Below are positions 12,175 through 22,842 of a stretch of 64,000 nt of DNA, in pieces. The notes beneath the pieces are model-generated. The model did not search any database, had not been told where the DNA came from, and saw nothing but the letters and a program-made list of their open reading frames with translations. The stretch's first letter is position 1, and each line of letters opens with the position of its first letter. A program made the position numbers and the translations under genes. The DNA is from Eunapius fragilis (lineage: Eukaryota > Porifera > Demospongiae > Spongillida > Spongillidae): positions 2,423,554 through 2,487,553 of the forward strand of contig OY811986.1 in the NCBI GenBank assembly GCA_963681505.1, in the 5' to 3' direction.

Positions 12175-14537
12175 TTATATAAGTTACGTTCACGCCATAT
12201 TTGACCGGTTGGCCGGTTAAATATCCTAAGTACTTTTACGCAAGTAAATATCAAACCATAATTATTCAAACTTGATGCCATGAGTTCGATTCCTATTATG
12301 TTTTTTTTTTCTCCTTCACACCGTGTTACACGTAGTAATAATGTACATGTAACTTCTGGCTTGAATTGGTGTAGAATTTTAAAATATAGCACTTCTACGT
12401 GACCTAGCAACTCGAACGTATATTCCGGCATTGCTATTATCCCGTTTAGTGGTTTAGAAACGGATGGTACACATGTGCATGTGGAACTATACTCTTCAGT
12501 GAAACTGCAGGAACTACAGCAGAATATAAATGCAACCTGAACTTATTGATGCCATATGCGAGGGACAATTTGAGTACCACCTAAACATTTTGGTTCAGCT
12601 ACAAAGCCAGCTGTAGCTCCCCTGTCATCTGTGGCTCCTCAATGTAGCTTCTGTAACACCGGTAAGACGGTGAACCTCTCAATTGTCAACCCTGTACTCT
12701 ACACCAAGGTTGCATGTCTTCCCAGTTGTTAACTCTAGCAATAAAGTCATACCAAGTTTTTGTACAATAATGGCATGCTTGCTGCGTTAGCATCCATTAA
12801 CGCATACCATATTTTTAGACTAACCTGCATGGTGTTCACCCATTGTCATTGTACAGTACTAGTAATTTTCCCACACATATCTAGTACTAGTGCATGTGCC
12901 ATATCTTGACAGTGTTGCTTTTAATATCTTTGAATTCCCTCTGACCAGTACTCATCATCCTTCATAGTGTAAGCTCTTCTTGCTTACTGTCTTATAGCTA
13001 TTCAGTCATTGCTTTGAGCAAAACAGAGGCACCATATCTTCAGCACAACACAATAACTGCTCGGCAAAGCTCATCGGTCGAGAGTGTGACCTACCAGATC
13101 ACTGTAACAATGCACCATCACATGTACACAGACCATCACCTACACACTATCGCATACCAGTACACCTCACACATGTAGATAGTGTCAAAATAAAGACCAA
13201 ATGGCTGGATGTTATTATATGCACAGGCATCAGCATTGCTACACAGAAACTTTACCAACAGGTCCTGTTTGTAAAGAGGGAGGGAAAGGTTTACGTAAAC
13301 ACCCACAATTAATCATGAATATGGTTCTTATCTAAAAGTCCAGGCCTCCTGTCTGCTTTCAACGAGTCCACCATTGTCCATAGTTCCAAACCAGCACCTT
13401 CTCTAACTATCCATATCTGTCACATGAACACATCATACATTACCACATACTAATAATTTAATGCCATGCACACCAACACATAAAGTCTGCAGAGCCTTGT
13501 AGCTACTCAATGATCACACAAAAGCCTGTGATGTCCCTTCTATTTCAGTTATTGTTGCTGAAGCTTTTTTTAATGCTGGCTGTATCATATTGACCATTCA
13601 GCCATCTAGGAGAGCATTTCATGTAGGGTAGGATAAATAAATAAATAGAAACTGTTAGCATCCTATTGATCACTACCCATTTATGTGGGGCAGATAACCT
13701 CTGATAAGGGTTATTAGCTAAAGAACACAGATACAGTGGTAGATTTCACTTGAAGAGCATAGTAAACGAATGGTATAATGGTATACATGTAAATAAAAAT
13801 TTATACACCACAAGAAGACGTGTCAAAGTGACAAGACAGAAGAAAAAAAGGACATTCAAGCATCAAGTTACAAATTTCAATGTTCGTGTATAAGCACGGA
13901 TCACCATATTAGGCCTACACGTCAAAATTTATGCGCTCCCAACTATATGGCTTATGTGCAGTACTAAATTCAGACAGTACGAACGAAGATTAACCCCAGA
14001 AACTACTAGTATTACGTAAGCATACATCCGCCACTACAGTAACTATATGCCATTATGCACTTAGATACTTGGCAATTATACATAACTCACTTTACAAAAA
14101 TGTGGTTGGTAGTCTATATGCTAATTGATGTGCATCCACCCCTCATCGGATGGCATGGGGTGGGGCTGAGGTGCCGTGCATGGTAACACGTGATCAAATG
14201 GAAAGGATTTATTAATGAGTTGCTGCTTATTGTTGTTATTGAAGCTAACGGCAGTGTTGAAATTATAATTACCTAAGTTAGTAATTAAATTTTTATCTTG
14301 ATTTTTGCATAACGTTGCTTAATTATAACACAGTGAAAAATACAATTCAAATTCAGACCAATTTTTAGTATTTTTTGAGTTCATTTAGACTTCAATTTGA
14401 AATAAAATGCAAAATGACCGCCGATGTATGGGCCATGTCTCCTTATGATGAGCAGTGTTTTCCACGTTATCGACACGGAACTCCGTTGGCGTGTATTGTT
14501 GCGTATTATGAAAACACGGAATATTGAATTTCGTACC

Positions 14538-14540
<3 letters not shown>
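12175..14540. other. No recognisable gene
   Basis: No ORF with a family signature and no clear inverted-repeat element was seen in this stretch. It is AT-rich with scattered short A/T runs. Confidence 0.4.
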
Positions 14541-14568
<28 letters not shown>

Positions 14569-15354
14569 CATACATATAAACAGACATACATATGCAAAAA
14601 AGCAAGTAGTGGCACGATATGTACGTGCACTTACAAACTGCCTAAACATGGGAGGGATATAACATACAAAAGGGTGAAAGGTCCACAGATCTAAGTCGGG
14701 TACGAAAAACTGTAATGTTCAATGAAGTGACAACATTTTGGGGTAAGTGGTTCCATATAGGTATCACACGTTCAGTGAAAAAATGCGCTCGGAATGCATG
14801 ATGGGGTAAATGTTGGATCGCAGGATACAAGGATGACCTCGGATGGAATACGGCCTAGCCGGTTTGGCGAAAAAACTCTCAAAAGGTAAATCAACCAGGT
14901 TATTGTAGATCTTGTAGCACATGACAAGGTCGTAGAAGACTCTCCTGTACTCTAAGGACTGTAAACCCAGGTTCGCAAGGCGATCATCATAATCCATATA
15001 TGGTATACCAGCACGTTTGATAATGGCACGAGTGAAAAATCTCTGAACACGTTCAATACATTGAATATCTTTATGGAACCTTCTGAACTTCAACACGCAA
15101 TGCAGGTTTCGCTGAAACCTACCCCGAAACCCATGCACCACGCAGCCGAAGATAAAGTTGTGACTGGTTAAATACATAGAAACACTCCCTGGTTCATAAG
15201 ACAAAGCAGCAATACTCTCCCTTATATGAGTACGCGTGAGTACAAAGCTATTTGTATCCACATTGTTTGCATACATGTCCGGATACTTAATATGGTTGTT
15301 TTTGTATTTTGCAAGGTTGCGCATAAAATGGCTCGAAACTAAAACCTCAAACAA
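14541..15354 (-). pseudogene. Non-LTR retrotransposon 3' end (CR1/Jockey-like)
   Basis: The minus-strand ORF 15354-14764 (196 codons) matches the region downstream of the reverse transcriptase catalytic core in CR1/Jockey-type LINEs. It includes IERVQRFFTRAIIKRAG, YDDRLANLGLQSLEYRRVFY and LVMCYKIYNN. After a frameshift near 14800 the match continues at 14830-14642 with FFTERVIPIWNHLPQNVV and the terminal FRTRLRSVDLSPF. The minus-strand 3' end is followed, after about 70 bp, by a (CAAT)n tract (14541-14570), consistent with a simple-repeat LINE tail. The catalytic RT motifs are absent, so this is a 5'-truncated dead copy. Confidence 0.75.
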
Positions 15355-16495
15355 TAGGTTGAGGTAATGAGTTTAAAGACGCCGTTTTAATTTTGGGCTG
15401 TAATCCACTATTGTCTGACTCCATTGAAGCGTGTGTCAAAAAGACCAAGGCCCAGAAATTTTGAAATGGAAAATCTATTCCTAGCAACAAAATAGTCACA
15501 TCCAAGCAACGTTAGAATGTGAGTTAGTCCACTTTACTTGAACGCACTGATGGCAACAGCAGTGCAATTTTGTAAGTTCCAAACTGTCCTCTACCTGTTT
15601 CAGTAGTGTTATGATGCCGCTCATACTGTGTAAAATAGGTTATCATATACTGTTAGCAGCGTATAACGTATGTGTAACGGTGCGTATGGAGACGTCATAC
15701 GCAATAGTCTCCATACACACTGTGCATACAGTAACGTACAGCAATTCTTTTTAAAAGTGTCAAATGCCACACGAGAAAGGACAGACGCATGTCTCGCGGT
15801 AGTCATGCATTTTACTTGTTCGCTTGGGCACTAACTCCAGAAGTTTTGTAGCCTTAACGAATATCTGTCTAGTACTGTGGATGAACTTAATATTTTAAGG
15901 TTTCATGAGCTGGCTCTAATATGTTTCAATCAGTGCTAACAGTATGTGCGTGCACCTAGCAACTCGGTCGAACTTTGTAAATTTGGTCAATGACCAACCT
16001 GGGTTTGAAGCAGATCATTGGTTGGGCGTTGAAAACATGTTAGTTAAGTGCTTTCTGTTTAAAATTCCTTATTATCTCGGCATGCTTTAGTACATAATAC
16101 ATATACGTTGGTAAGAGCAGCTAGCTTTTCTTTTTCTCAAGTAACCCTGTTCATTCATTCATTTTATTCCAATGTGTATGATAATCTTCTTTTTTTTTTT
16201 TAAGGCAAGGTCCTGCTTCCATTAGGAGATCAGATACTTACTAAGGCTTCTGATCTCTTTGCACAAATATGTGCAGGTATGTCATTGCAGGTAGACATGG
16301 CACGGCTGTAGACAAGGTTCATGTGAAACCATGGTACAGTGTACATGAATTGACTGATGTAATAATATTGTATATGCACCTATTCTTCCCCAGTTGACGT
16401 CAGTCTCTAGAATCAAAGAAAGCTGCATCTATTCAGTGGACAGCTGGCAAGCATGCACTGAATTCGGCACAGCTGCCCTGGATGCAACCATGTAG
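15355..16495. other. No recognisable gene
   Basis: No coding or repeat structure could be supported apart from short poly-T runs (for example near 16190). Confidence 0.35.
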
Positions 16496-17416
16496 TTTGA
16501 AGGCTAGCAACGTCCCCAGGCCCTTTTTTATATTAGTTACAGGAGCGAAAAATAGAGCCTGGTGTACACTGCCAGGGTCCTAGCGCGCATGCGCTAGCCA
16601 TTACCAAGAAACTTGGTAATCGTATACTTTCAAAAAAGCTACAAGGAAAGTATTTCTACAGTTGTAGTCAACTATGGCTGCCACATAGTCAAGGTCTTGT
16701 AGGATATGTAGCAACGTTGTTACTCCTACACATTCAGGGTTTCTTTGGCATCATGCTTACAGATAGGCTCAGCAGGGTTGTTGATGTCCCAGTAGCTGCA
16801 GATGATGGTCAGTCAAAGTTCATCTGCAGGAGTTGCAAACATAAGTTTTTGTCAGCTGAGTCATTTAGAACCACAGCCAAGGAAAATTATCAGAAGAATA
16901 ATGGCTCTCTCGAGCTCTTTCTCTCTGGCACCGGTAGAAAGAGAACAAGGGATACCAGTGGCCTGGGGCATCTCCTCACACTAGCCAGTGTAGACCTATG
17001 GCCAAGTGCCTGAACTCTTGTTTGCTTGTGGAGCAGTGGTGCGCTTCAGTTTGAAGTCAATCATGAACGGTAGGAGTTGGAAGCAAATTGACTCAGTCCC
17101 GTACCCAGTTGGAAACCAGGCGAACACATCTTGGTCAATGTACAGATGGAAAAGAGCTTCCGCCTGATTATCCTTCAGTGTAAAGCTTTGAAGGTGAACA
17201 CACGACAGAAATTAAGCCACCACTTCTCGGAACTCAACAGAATACACCATCGCGAAATAGAAGTTAGTGTATGAAATGGTGTCCAAAATAATATACAAAT
17301 AAAGTAAAAATATAAAGTTTCTTGGTAATGGCTAGCTAGGACCCAGGCAGTGTACACCAGACCCTCCCCTAACTTTAATATAAAAATAGGGCCTGGCGAC
17401 GAGGCTATTTGAAGGC
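16496..17416. mobile_element. Mutator-like (Pack-MULE-type) element 2
   Basis: The element proper is 16505-17407 (903 bp). Its left end TAGCAACGTCCCCAGGCCC and the reverse complement of its right end (TAGCCTCGTCGCCAGGCCC) match. The inverted repeat continues through a GGTGTACACTGCC block and GCCATTACCAAGAAACTT, about 110-120 bp in all. An exact 9-bp direct repeat TTTGAAGGC flanks it (16496-16504 and 17408-17416). The outermost pattern (TAG...CCCCAGRCCC) resembles that of the element at 2931-3694, suggesting one family. It carries no transposase. The interior holds a captured zinc-finger-associated-domain-like fragment and, in the right half, a poly-G-rich run near 17468 lies just outside the element. 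Confidence 0.75.
16717..17013 (+). pseudogene. Captured ZAD-like cysteine-pair fragment
   Basis: The ORF begins after a splice-acceptor-like CATTCAG and reads DRLSRVVDVPVAADDGQSKF followed by ICRSCKHKFLSAESF. The CxxC pair with downstream aromatic and leucine spacing resembles the second half of a zinc-finger-associated (ZAD-like) domain seen in many sponge and cnidarian nuclear proteins. The first cysteine pair is missing and the frame runs into unrelated codons after RKRTRDTSG. It sits wholly inside the inverted repeats of Mutator-like element 2, so I infer a captured exon fragment, not a gene. Confidence 0.5.
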
Positions 17417-17562
17417 ATAATACCGTGCAGATGCAATATGGCTGTTTTACTGTTTGGCCAACTTTTTGGGGGGGGGGGGAGGGGGGGGTTGCTGCAGTTG
17501 GTGACAGGTGCATAACCCTAGGCCTGCTCGGCATACATGATATCATTGTGACAGGAATCACA

Positions 17563-17922
17563 ATAGACCCCTTTATGTGACGTCAAAGATCACATGAAAA
17601 TTAATTTAATGAAATTCATTTAAGGTTAATTCAATTCATTTCAATGTCTGCCATCTTGGTGCTCAAGTTTCTGTAGAACGGTATGGGCAATGTACAGTTT
17701 TTTATGCGCGTTTTGGGACTTTTATATTCTTACCATGGAATGAGTACCCACTGTAAAAAAAAAAACAGACTCATAATCGCTAACTGTGAACGTACAGTAA
17801 TAACCAAAAGCGTTGCGTTGCCCATACCGTCCTATAGTAACTTGAGCACCAAGATGGCGGACAACATTGGATTTTAATTTCAATGAAGTCATTAAATCAC
17901 GCGATGAAAAAGGTCCATTAAT
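17563..17922. mobile_element. Inverted-repeat MITE
   Basis: The left arm (17563-17690) and right arm (about 17805-17922) are imperfect reverse complements sharing CGCCATCTTGGTGCTCAAG-type and CGGTATGGGCAA blocks, with outer ends ATAGACC.../...GGTCCATTA. The central about 110 bp contains a poly-A run. There is no coding capacity. The superfamily is undetermined because a target duplication is not obvious. Confidence 0.6.
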
Positions 17923-18756
17923 GTAAGATGCATGGCGTGATGAGCTCAGTACACAGGCATTCCAAGTTTTAATTCTGAACCACGCATGCATGCACAGTGG
18001 TTTAAGAGCAGGACATTGGGTATGGGTATGATGCATTTTTTTGTGCATAAACATTGTTGTAACTGATTGAAGTGTTACATTTTTATTAGTAAAATAAAAA
18101 ATAGAATTTTTTTTTAAAGCTGTGCACATCGAAAGTGAATTTGATGAGCGTTTTTCATTTCTGCTTACTTGAATTTTATCTGCTTTCCAAAATATATAAA
18201 TTTGCAGTTTAGTATGTGAGTAAATAGCTTTTGTTGTGCTATTTCCAATAATACTAAACTCATAGGTATTTGCTTCAAATGCGCGGTAATATGTTCCCTT
18301 TTGTACGTAAAAAAACAAAAAAAAAATCGATGTACCAACTTCAAGCATTTTTCTACACGATTCTAGGACCGAGCAAGCAATGAGTAACGACCAATCGAAT
18401 CTCCCGTGCATTTCCAATCCTCCAACGTAGCCGACTCCAACCGACTTTCCGTTTAGTGCTGCAACTAAGGTTCAAACGCGCGACATAGCGATGACTGATT
18501 AATTAATAATTATTTTAATAACTGTTTAGATGAGCCGTATCCTATGTGACGATTGGGTTCTTTTGTGTGCTGCTAGCTCCAGACAACAATAGCAGGCTAC
18601 GGCAGTACCGCCTTTGTTCTTTTATGGAGGATTTGCGCTGTCTTTGTGCTCTTTGTGTCGTGCACGCATGCGTATATCGTATGCATACCTGTATATAATG
18701 ACTTATGTGTGCGATTATATATACCGTCTCTTTTTCTATATGCGAAGTGTGTTTGA
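17923..18756. other. No recognisable gene
   Basis: A 231-codon minus-strand ORF spans 17722-18417, but it overlaps the preceding MITE, has no family resemblance and lies in A/T-rich low-complexity DNA. I treat it as chance. Upstream of 18757 may lie further degraded transposase sequence that I cannot recognise. Confidence 0.35.
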
Positions 18757-19430
18757 TTGCTATTTGGTTGTTCGAAGCTGGTCGGTGACATTAGCGTGCT
18801 ATTGCAGTTTGATTTCAAAGGTTTTATGGCTGAAAAGGGAAAGTCGATTTCCAACGCGGATGCTTACGACAAATACATAAAGAGGTTTAAAAGCGATTGG
18901 GAGGTTTCAGGGCACTTTATTAGCGATGAAAGCTTACTTTCTGAGAAAGATCAAAGTAGCAAGTTAAAGAAACATTGGTCTAATCGAATGGCCCTGAATC
19001 AACCATGCATGAAATTCTTGCACATTCAGCAGCATTGATTCATGCTAATGAGTCAAAAGGCTTAGGTACACTTTCTGAAGAGCCATTGGAGCATAATAAT
19101 AAAAATCTTCGTGCATATCGTGAAAGATTGGCTCGAAAAACAACGCAACAGGCGAACCTAACAGATGTGCTAACTAGACTGTGGATCAAGTCAGATCCAA
19201 TAGTGAGGAGTTATCGACGTGTGGTTAAATGTTCATTTTGCAATGGACCACACAATGTTCGCTCCTGCCCCCAAAGATTGGAGGTCACTAGTGGGTGTGT
19301 ATCATTTGAAGATCACTTGGTCTTTACTACTGGGGAGGGAACGGATCAAGGTGTACACATGGAATATGATGAAAATACTGCTATAGCCCAACAACCTTCA
19401 ACTCACATGGCATCTGGTGGTAGTATTTAA
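18757..19430 (+). pseudogene. Transposase-derived C-terminal fragment, frameshifted
   Basis: Two overlapping frames join into one family-like sequence. The first (18757-19035) reads FMAEKGKSISNADAYDKYIK to NRMALNQPCM. The second (19005-19430) reads MHEILAHSAALIHANESKG, then LGTLSEEPLEHNNKNLRAYR, RERLARKTTQQANLTDVL and RLWIKSDPIV. The H.LL.HG...LSEE..E..NK..R..R...ARK signature is that of a transposon-encoded protein common in cnidarians and sponges, whose superfamily I cannot name. A one-base shift near 19005 breaks the frame. A zinc-knuckle-like CSFCNGPHNVRSC follows before the stop at 19430. The N-terminal catalytic part is absent. Confidence 0.55.
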
Positions 19431-19691
19431 ACAGTGGCGTTTAAATTGAGTTCTCATTAGATTTGTAGTAATAACTAAACTTTCTATTGCATTGAACTGC
19501 AGTAATCTTAAACTTGATTACATTGGTTTGATTCTAGTTAATTAATTTGTATTAATAAAAATTATGTTATTCCACCACTTGTTAACGGTGAATAAAGAAA
19601 TAGTTATGTATAGTTAACTACTGCAGGGTATCTTGTTATTCAGTTTTAAAAGCAGTACTTTTAATCTTGATTATGTTGGTTTGATGTTATG

Positions 19692-19816
19692 TAACATAAA
19701 ATACAAAACAGATATTAATCAATGTACACTAATTCATAACAGCTGTGGTAGTATTACTACCACAGCTGTTATGAATTAGTGTACATTGATTAATATCTGT
19801 TTTGTATTTTATGTAA
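19692..19816. repeat. Near-perfect 125-bp palindrome
   Basis: Two arms of about 62 bp are essentially exact reverse complements around a single central base near 19754 (context GGTAGTATTACTACC). Outside the arms similarity ends abruptly (ATGTTACATAA against ATGTAATATAAT). It lies about 260 bp downstream of the transposase fragment and has no coding potential. Such a spacerless palindrome is expected to be unstable, so it is either recent or an assembly artefact. Confidence 0.8.
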
Positions 19817-20399
19817 TATAATATTAGAATCCAATGGCCCTGAAACATTGGTCTAACCTAACCCTAACTCTATTAGACGTAACCCCATTTATTCTGTTCT
19901 CACTGTATTGGGAAGTAAGTCTCTCAATCTCAGGTGAGCACTTAAATTCCTTACCAATACCATAAACAAGGGTATCTGTATTTGCACGAATTACAGTTGT
20001 GTAAGGAAGTCATCTATGCACAAGGTGAAGCCCTGTGTGTAGCTACTGTGCGTCCCGATTGTTCGAAAAAATTCTCAGAACAGTACCTGGAGATAATGAG
20101 CTTGATTGAAGGTTGATGAATGTAATTAATAAAACTTCACTAGCGTCTGGAGGGACAACGGAGAAACGGATCGCTTATCTCTTTATCGCGATGGAATGAG
20201 AGCACAACGACCTACAGTTCTACGTTGGTTCCGTGTCATAAAACGGTGTGGTTATAGAGAAACAAACAATTTCCTGTTTCTCGTGCCCAGTCCTAAAATA
20301 ATTCTTGGTCGTCGTCTTCTTAAGGCGTTTCTTCACTAGCAACCGCAAACCGGATCGATCCGGATCGGGGGTGCGTCTTCACTAGCTAAAGGCGTTTCT

Positions 20400-20541
20400 T
20401 CACTAGCAAAGGCAAACCGGATCGATCCGCATTGTGGTCAATGAATTTAATCAGTGTATATGGATCAATGTACTCACTGATTAAATTCATTGGCCACAAT
20501 GCGGATCGATCCGGTTTGCCTTTGCTAGTGAAGAAACGCCT
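20400..20541. mobile_element. Inner Harbinger-like MITE nested in the outer element
   Basis: A 142-bp foldback sharing the outer element's terminal motif (AGGCGTTTCTTCACTAGCAA) and the ACCGGATCGATCCG block, with a short unique centre. TAA flanks both ends (20397-20399 and 20542-20544). It interrupts the left inverted repeat of the outer element: the sequence left of it (CACTAGC) and right of it (ATTAGCATTCATCGACC) is contiguous in the outer element's right arm. This gives the insertion order directly. Confidence 0.75.
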
Positions 20542-20602
20542 TAATAATTAGCATTCATCGACCAAACCGGATCGATCCAGTTGGGGCGTAACCCATGACA
20601 AA

Positions 20603-20769
20603 ATGGCCGCTGTGCAACTACGGAGTAACGAGGAAACTAGAACGTTGGTGGGAATTAATCTGGGGGGCAGCTGACGTTCAGCGACAGCTGAACGGCGTTG
20701 TACGAAATAAGTTGATTTATCAGCGGATATGTACTGCTCACAACGAATATATACTTGAATACTAGGAGA
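20603..20769 (+). pseudogene. Myb/SANT-like DNA-binding domain fragment
   Basis: From ATG at 20603 the frame reads MAAVQLRSNEETRTLVGI. After a frameshift near 20655 the next frame reads IWGAADVQRQLNGVVRNKLI, then YQRICTAHNEYILEY and a stop. This is the N-terminal two-thirds of a Myb/SANT-like domain of the type carried by the accessory protein of PIF/Harbinger transposons. The conserved WEQCRTKIKNL region expected next is missing. Its position inside a Harbinger-like element suggests it descends from the parental element's Myb-like gene and not from a host gene. Confidence 0.55.
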
Positions 20770-21279
20770 TGTATTCAATACGCTAGGAGATGTATTCAAT
20801 ACTTGAATACATCTCCTAGCGCTTTGCCCCGACGTTTTTTTTGCCCTTTTTGTGCGATTTTGGAGGTTTCTTTTTCGTAGCTGGAAGTAGGCCGCTAAGG
20901 CTAAGCAAGCATATACCAGTTGCACAGCTGCCATTTTGTCATGGGTTACGCCCCAACTGGATCAATCCGGTTTGGTCGATGAATGCTAATTAGCTAGTGA
21001 AGACGCACCCCGATCCGGATCGATCCGGTTTGCGGTTGCTAGTGAAGAAACGCCTTTATTCTTAGGAAGGTATAACTCGAGCTACGAACGGTTTTGAAGA
21101 ACGGCAAAAGTACCAATCGCTTCGAAATTTATATAGACACATATATATCAAGTTCTGTATAATAATGATAAATAATAGATTTTTATTAATAATTTTTGGC
21201 ACTCTAACCTGCACTAAATTTATTGATGTAGTTTATTTGTCGTTACTTTGGCTAGTGAAGTTGTTTTAATATTCTAAAA

Positions 21280-21670
21280 ATGCCTTCGTGTAATCAAAAG
21301 AAGAGATCAAAGCAACGAGCGGAATACCTCCAAAAGCAAGACGAGAACAAAGCTAAAGACCGAGCGCTCTGCAAGGCCAATCCCGAAAAAAAGAAGGCCT
21401 CTGTACGCGACAGCTACAAGGCCGATCCCGAAAAGAAAATGGCCTCTGACAACTGCAACGCACTACCTAACGCGAGGAGAACCGTGCTGCTAAAAGGCGG
21501 CGATATGAAGAGGACCTCGAGGGAAACCGCGCTGCTAACAGGCAGAAATACGAGGACAATTCAGTTGCCATTAAAGCATCTAAAAGGAGTATGACCCCGC
21601 TGTCCGATTGGCTAAGTGTGCTTCCGAGAGTACGCGGTACCGCAGGGGTCACAGAACTACCACTACCACC
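21280..21670 (+). pseudogene. Lys/Arg-rich 'NPEKKKASVR' repeat protein, frameshifted
   Basis: The ORF from ATG 21280 begins MPSCNQKKRSKQRAEYLQKQ and then has degenerate repeats: CKANPEKKKASVRDSYKADP and EKKMASDN. A frameshift near 21470 moves the family-like sequence to another frame: ENRAAKRRRYEEDLEGNRAA, then NRQKYEDNSVAIKASKRS, ending around LPRVRGTAGVTELPLPPK. I associate proteins with long arrays of these basic repeats with demosponge genomes, where they precede helicase- or transposon-related regions. Only the N-terminal repeats survive here. The remainder of the family's length is absent, so a product is unlikely. Confidence 0.6.
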
Positions 21671-21951
21671 CAAAGGTATGTTATGGCATGTTGTATTAAA
21701 AAGCTGTGCATGCAACATTTGTACAGCTTAGTAGGGCCACGTTTGGTCGGGCTTGTCGCCCTGCTACCTGACCAAACGCGGTAGTAGGGCCCGCCCAACT
21801 ATGTACAGCACGGATCTGCACAAAACCATTCACTTCACATGTAAAGCATGCATGGTGACTCAACTGTGTGTACACTAGTGTCTATTGTTTTAATCTTATA
21901 AGACTTCCTTACTTATCGATCTACACTGAGCCATGTAGTTCACTCCAGCAC
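21671..21951. other. Spacer
   Basis: A small inverted repeat (GTAGGGCCACGTTTGGTCGGG against CCAAACGCGGTAGTAGGGC-type sequence) lies at about 21730-21795. Nothing else could be supported. Confidence 0.3.
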
Positions 21952-22537
21952 TACAGTGGAGATCGTGATAGTTGAACGAAAAAAAATTGGCATTGATTTA
22001 ATGTTTACTTGAATTTAAAACAATAGCCACATGTGATATTGAAAATCTAACTGCACAGTTGCACAGGCTAAACACTTGTTAACATGTGGTCCAAAAAGTG
22101 GTGCATCACGTGATTATCACGTTCTACCACTTTCGTTTTCAGTGACCCCGGTCTTGTCAACTGATTTTTGCTCCGTATCTTCACTCGGGGATAACGGATC
22201 AGGATGATTATTGGGATGTAGCTTAAGTACCAACCCATAAATCATTTGGCCGAGCTAGATTCTGAACCCGGTAAAACGTTTGTGTTTTTTCGACCGATAC
22301 GTAGCTTTTTAAGACTAAAAGTATTAGGCTTTTTTTTTTTCGAAGCGGTCGGTTCATGCTATACAAAGCACTCAGTTGTTCCAAACAATGATTAGTGCAT
22401 CGTTTGGACCTATATTTACAATGTAACAGCTCATTTTTCTACTAGAATTCTCATTGCCAAACATCAGGCTTAAAAAACGCACCATTTTCAGATGAATTTC
22501 ATTAAAACGATGCCGTTATAGTCAGTTATTATTAGTT

Positions 22538-22842
22538 ATGGCTGAAGAAGTGGGCGGTGATAATACTGAAACGGAACACAGTTCTGTTCAAATCTCTGAA
22601 ATCCAAGCATCATCGAGCAGCGAAGGACGGCGGAGAGCAAGCAAAGGCGTAGAGCGTACCTGGGCATCGCTGCAGAAGAGAAAAGCTCCGAGGGGTAACC
22701 CCAGTGCTGGTGCCTCGGCACAGTGGTCGTCATTGAGCGAAGCTAAAAAGCACTGCAGGAGGACCAGCGGTACGATTTGTGAGAGTGCAGCAAAGGAATT
22801 GGAATCTCTTGCCGCACATATGCTAAACTTGCCCGATTCAGT
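22538..22842 (+). pseudogene. Truncated transposase N-terminus in the left arm
   Basis: This is the inverted copy of the first about 100 codons of the transposase at 24170-22743 (MAEEVGGDN, then RRRASKGVERTWASLQKRKA). The two copies differ by several substitutions and small indels. It diverges from the right-arm gene after NLPD (about 22840), which marks the inner end of the long inverted repeat. It has no catalytic region. Confidence 0.75.

Larger units (their letters stand above)
20323..21055. mobile_element. Harbinger-like non-autonomous element (outer)
   Basis: The terminal inverted repeats start AGGCGTTTCTTCACTAGCAA and extend through CGCAAACCGGATCGATCCGG and TGGGGCGTAACCCATGAC, well over 100 bp when the inner insertion is removed. 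It is flanked by TTA on both sides (20320-20322 and 21056-21058), the target preference of PIF/Harbinger elements. The interior contains a broken Myb/SANT-like fragment and a small inverted repeat of a CTAGGAGATGTATTC motif near 20765-20820. No transposase is present. Confidence 0.7.

Noticed and set aside
17722..18417. 231-codon minus-strand ORF
   Set aside because: Overlaps an inverted-repeat MITE, is low-complexity, and shows no family resemblance.
19855..19872. Telomere-like CTAACCTAACCCTAAC
   Set aside because: Only about two and a half units, too short to call an interstitial telomere.
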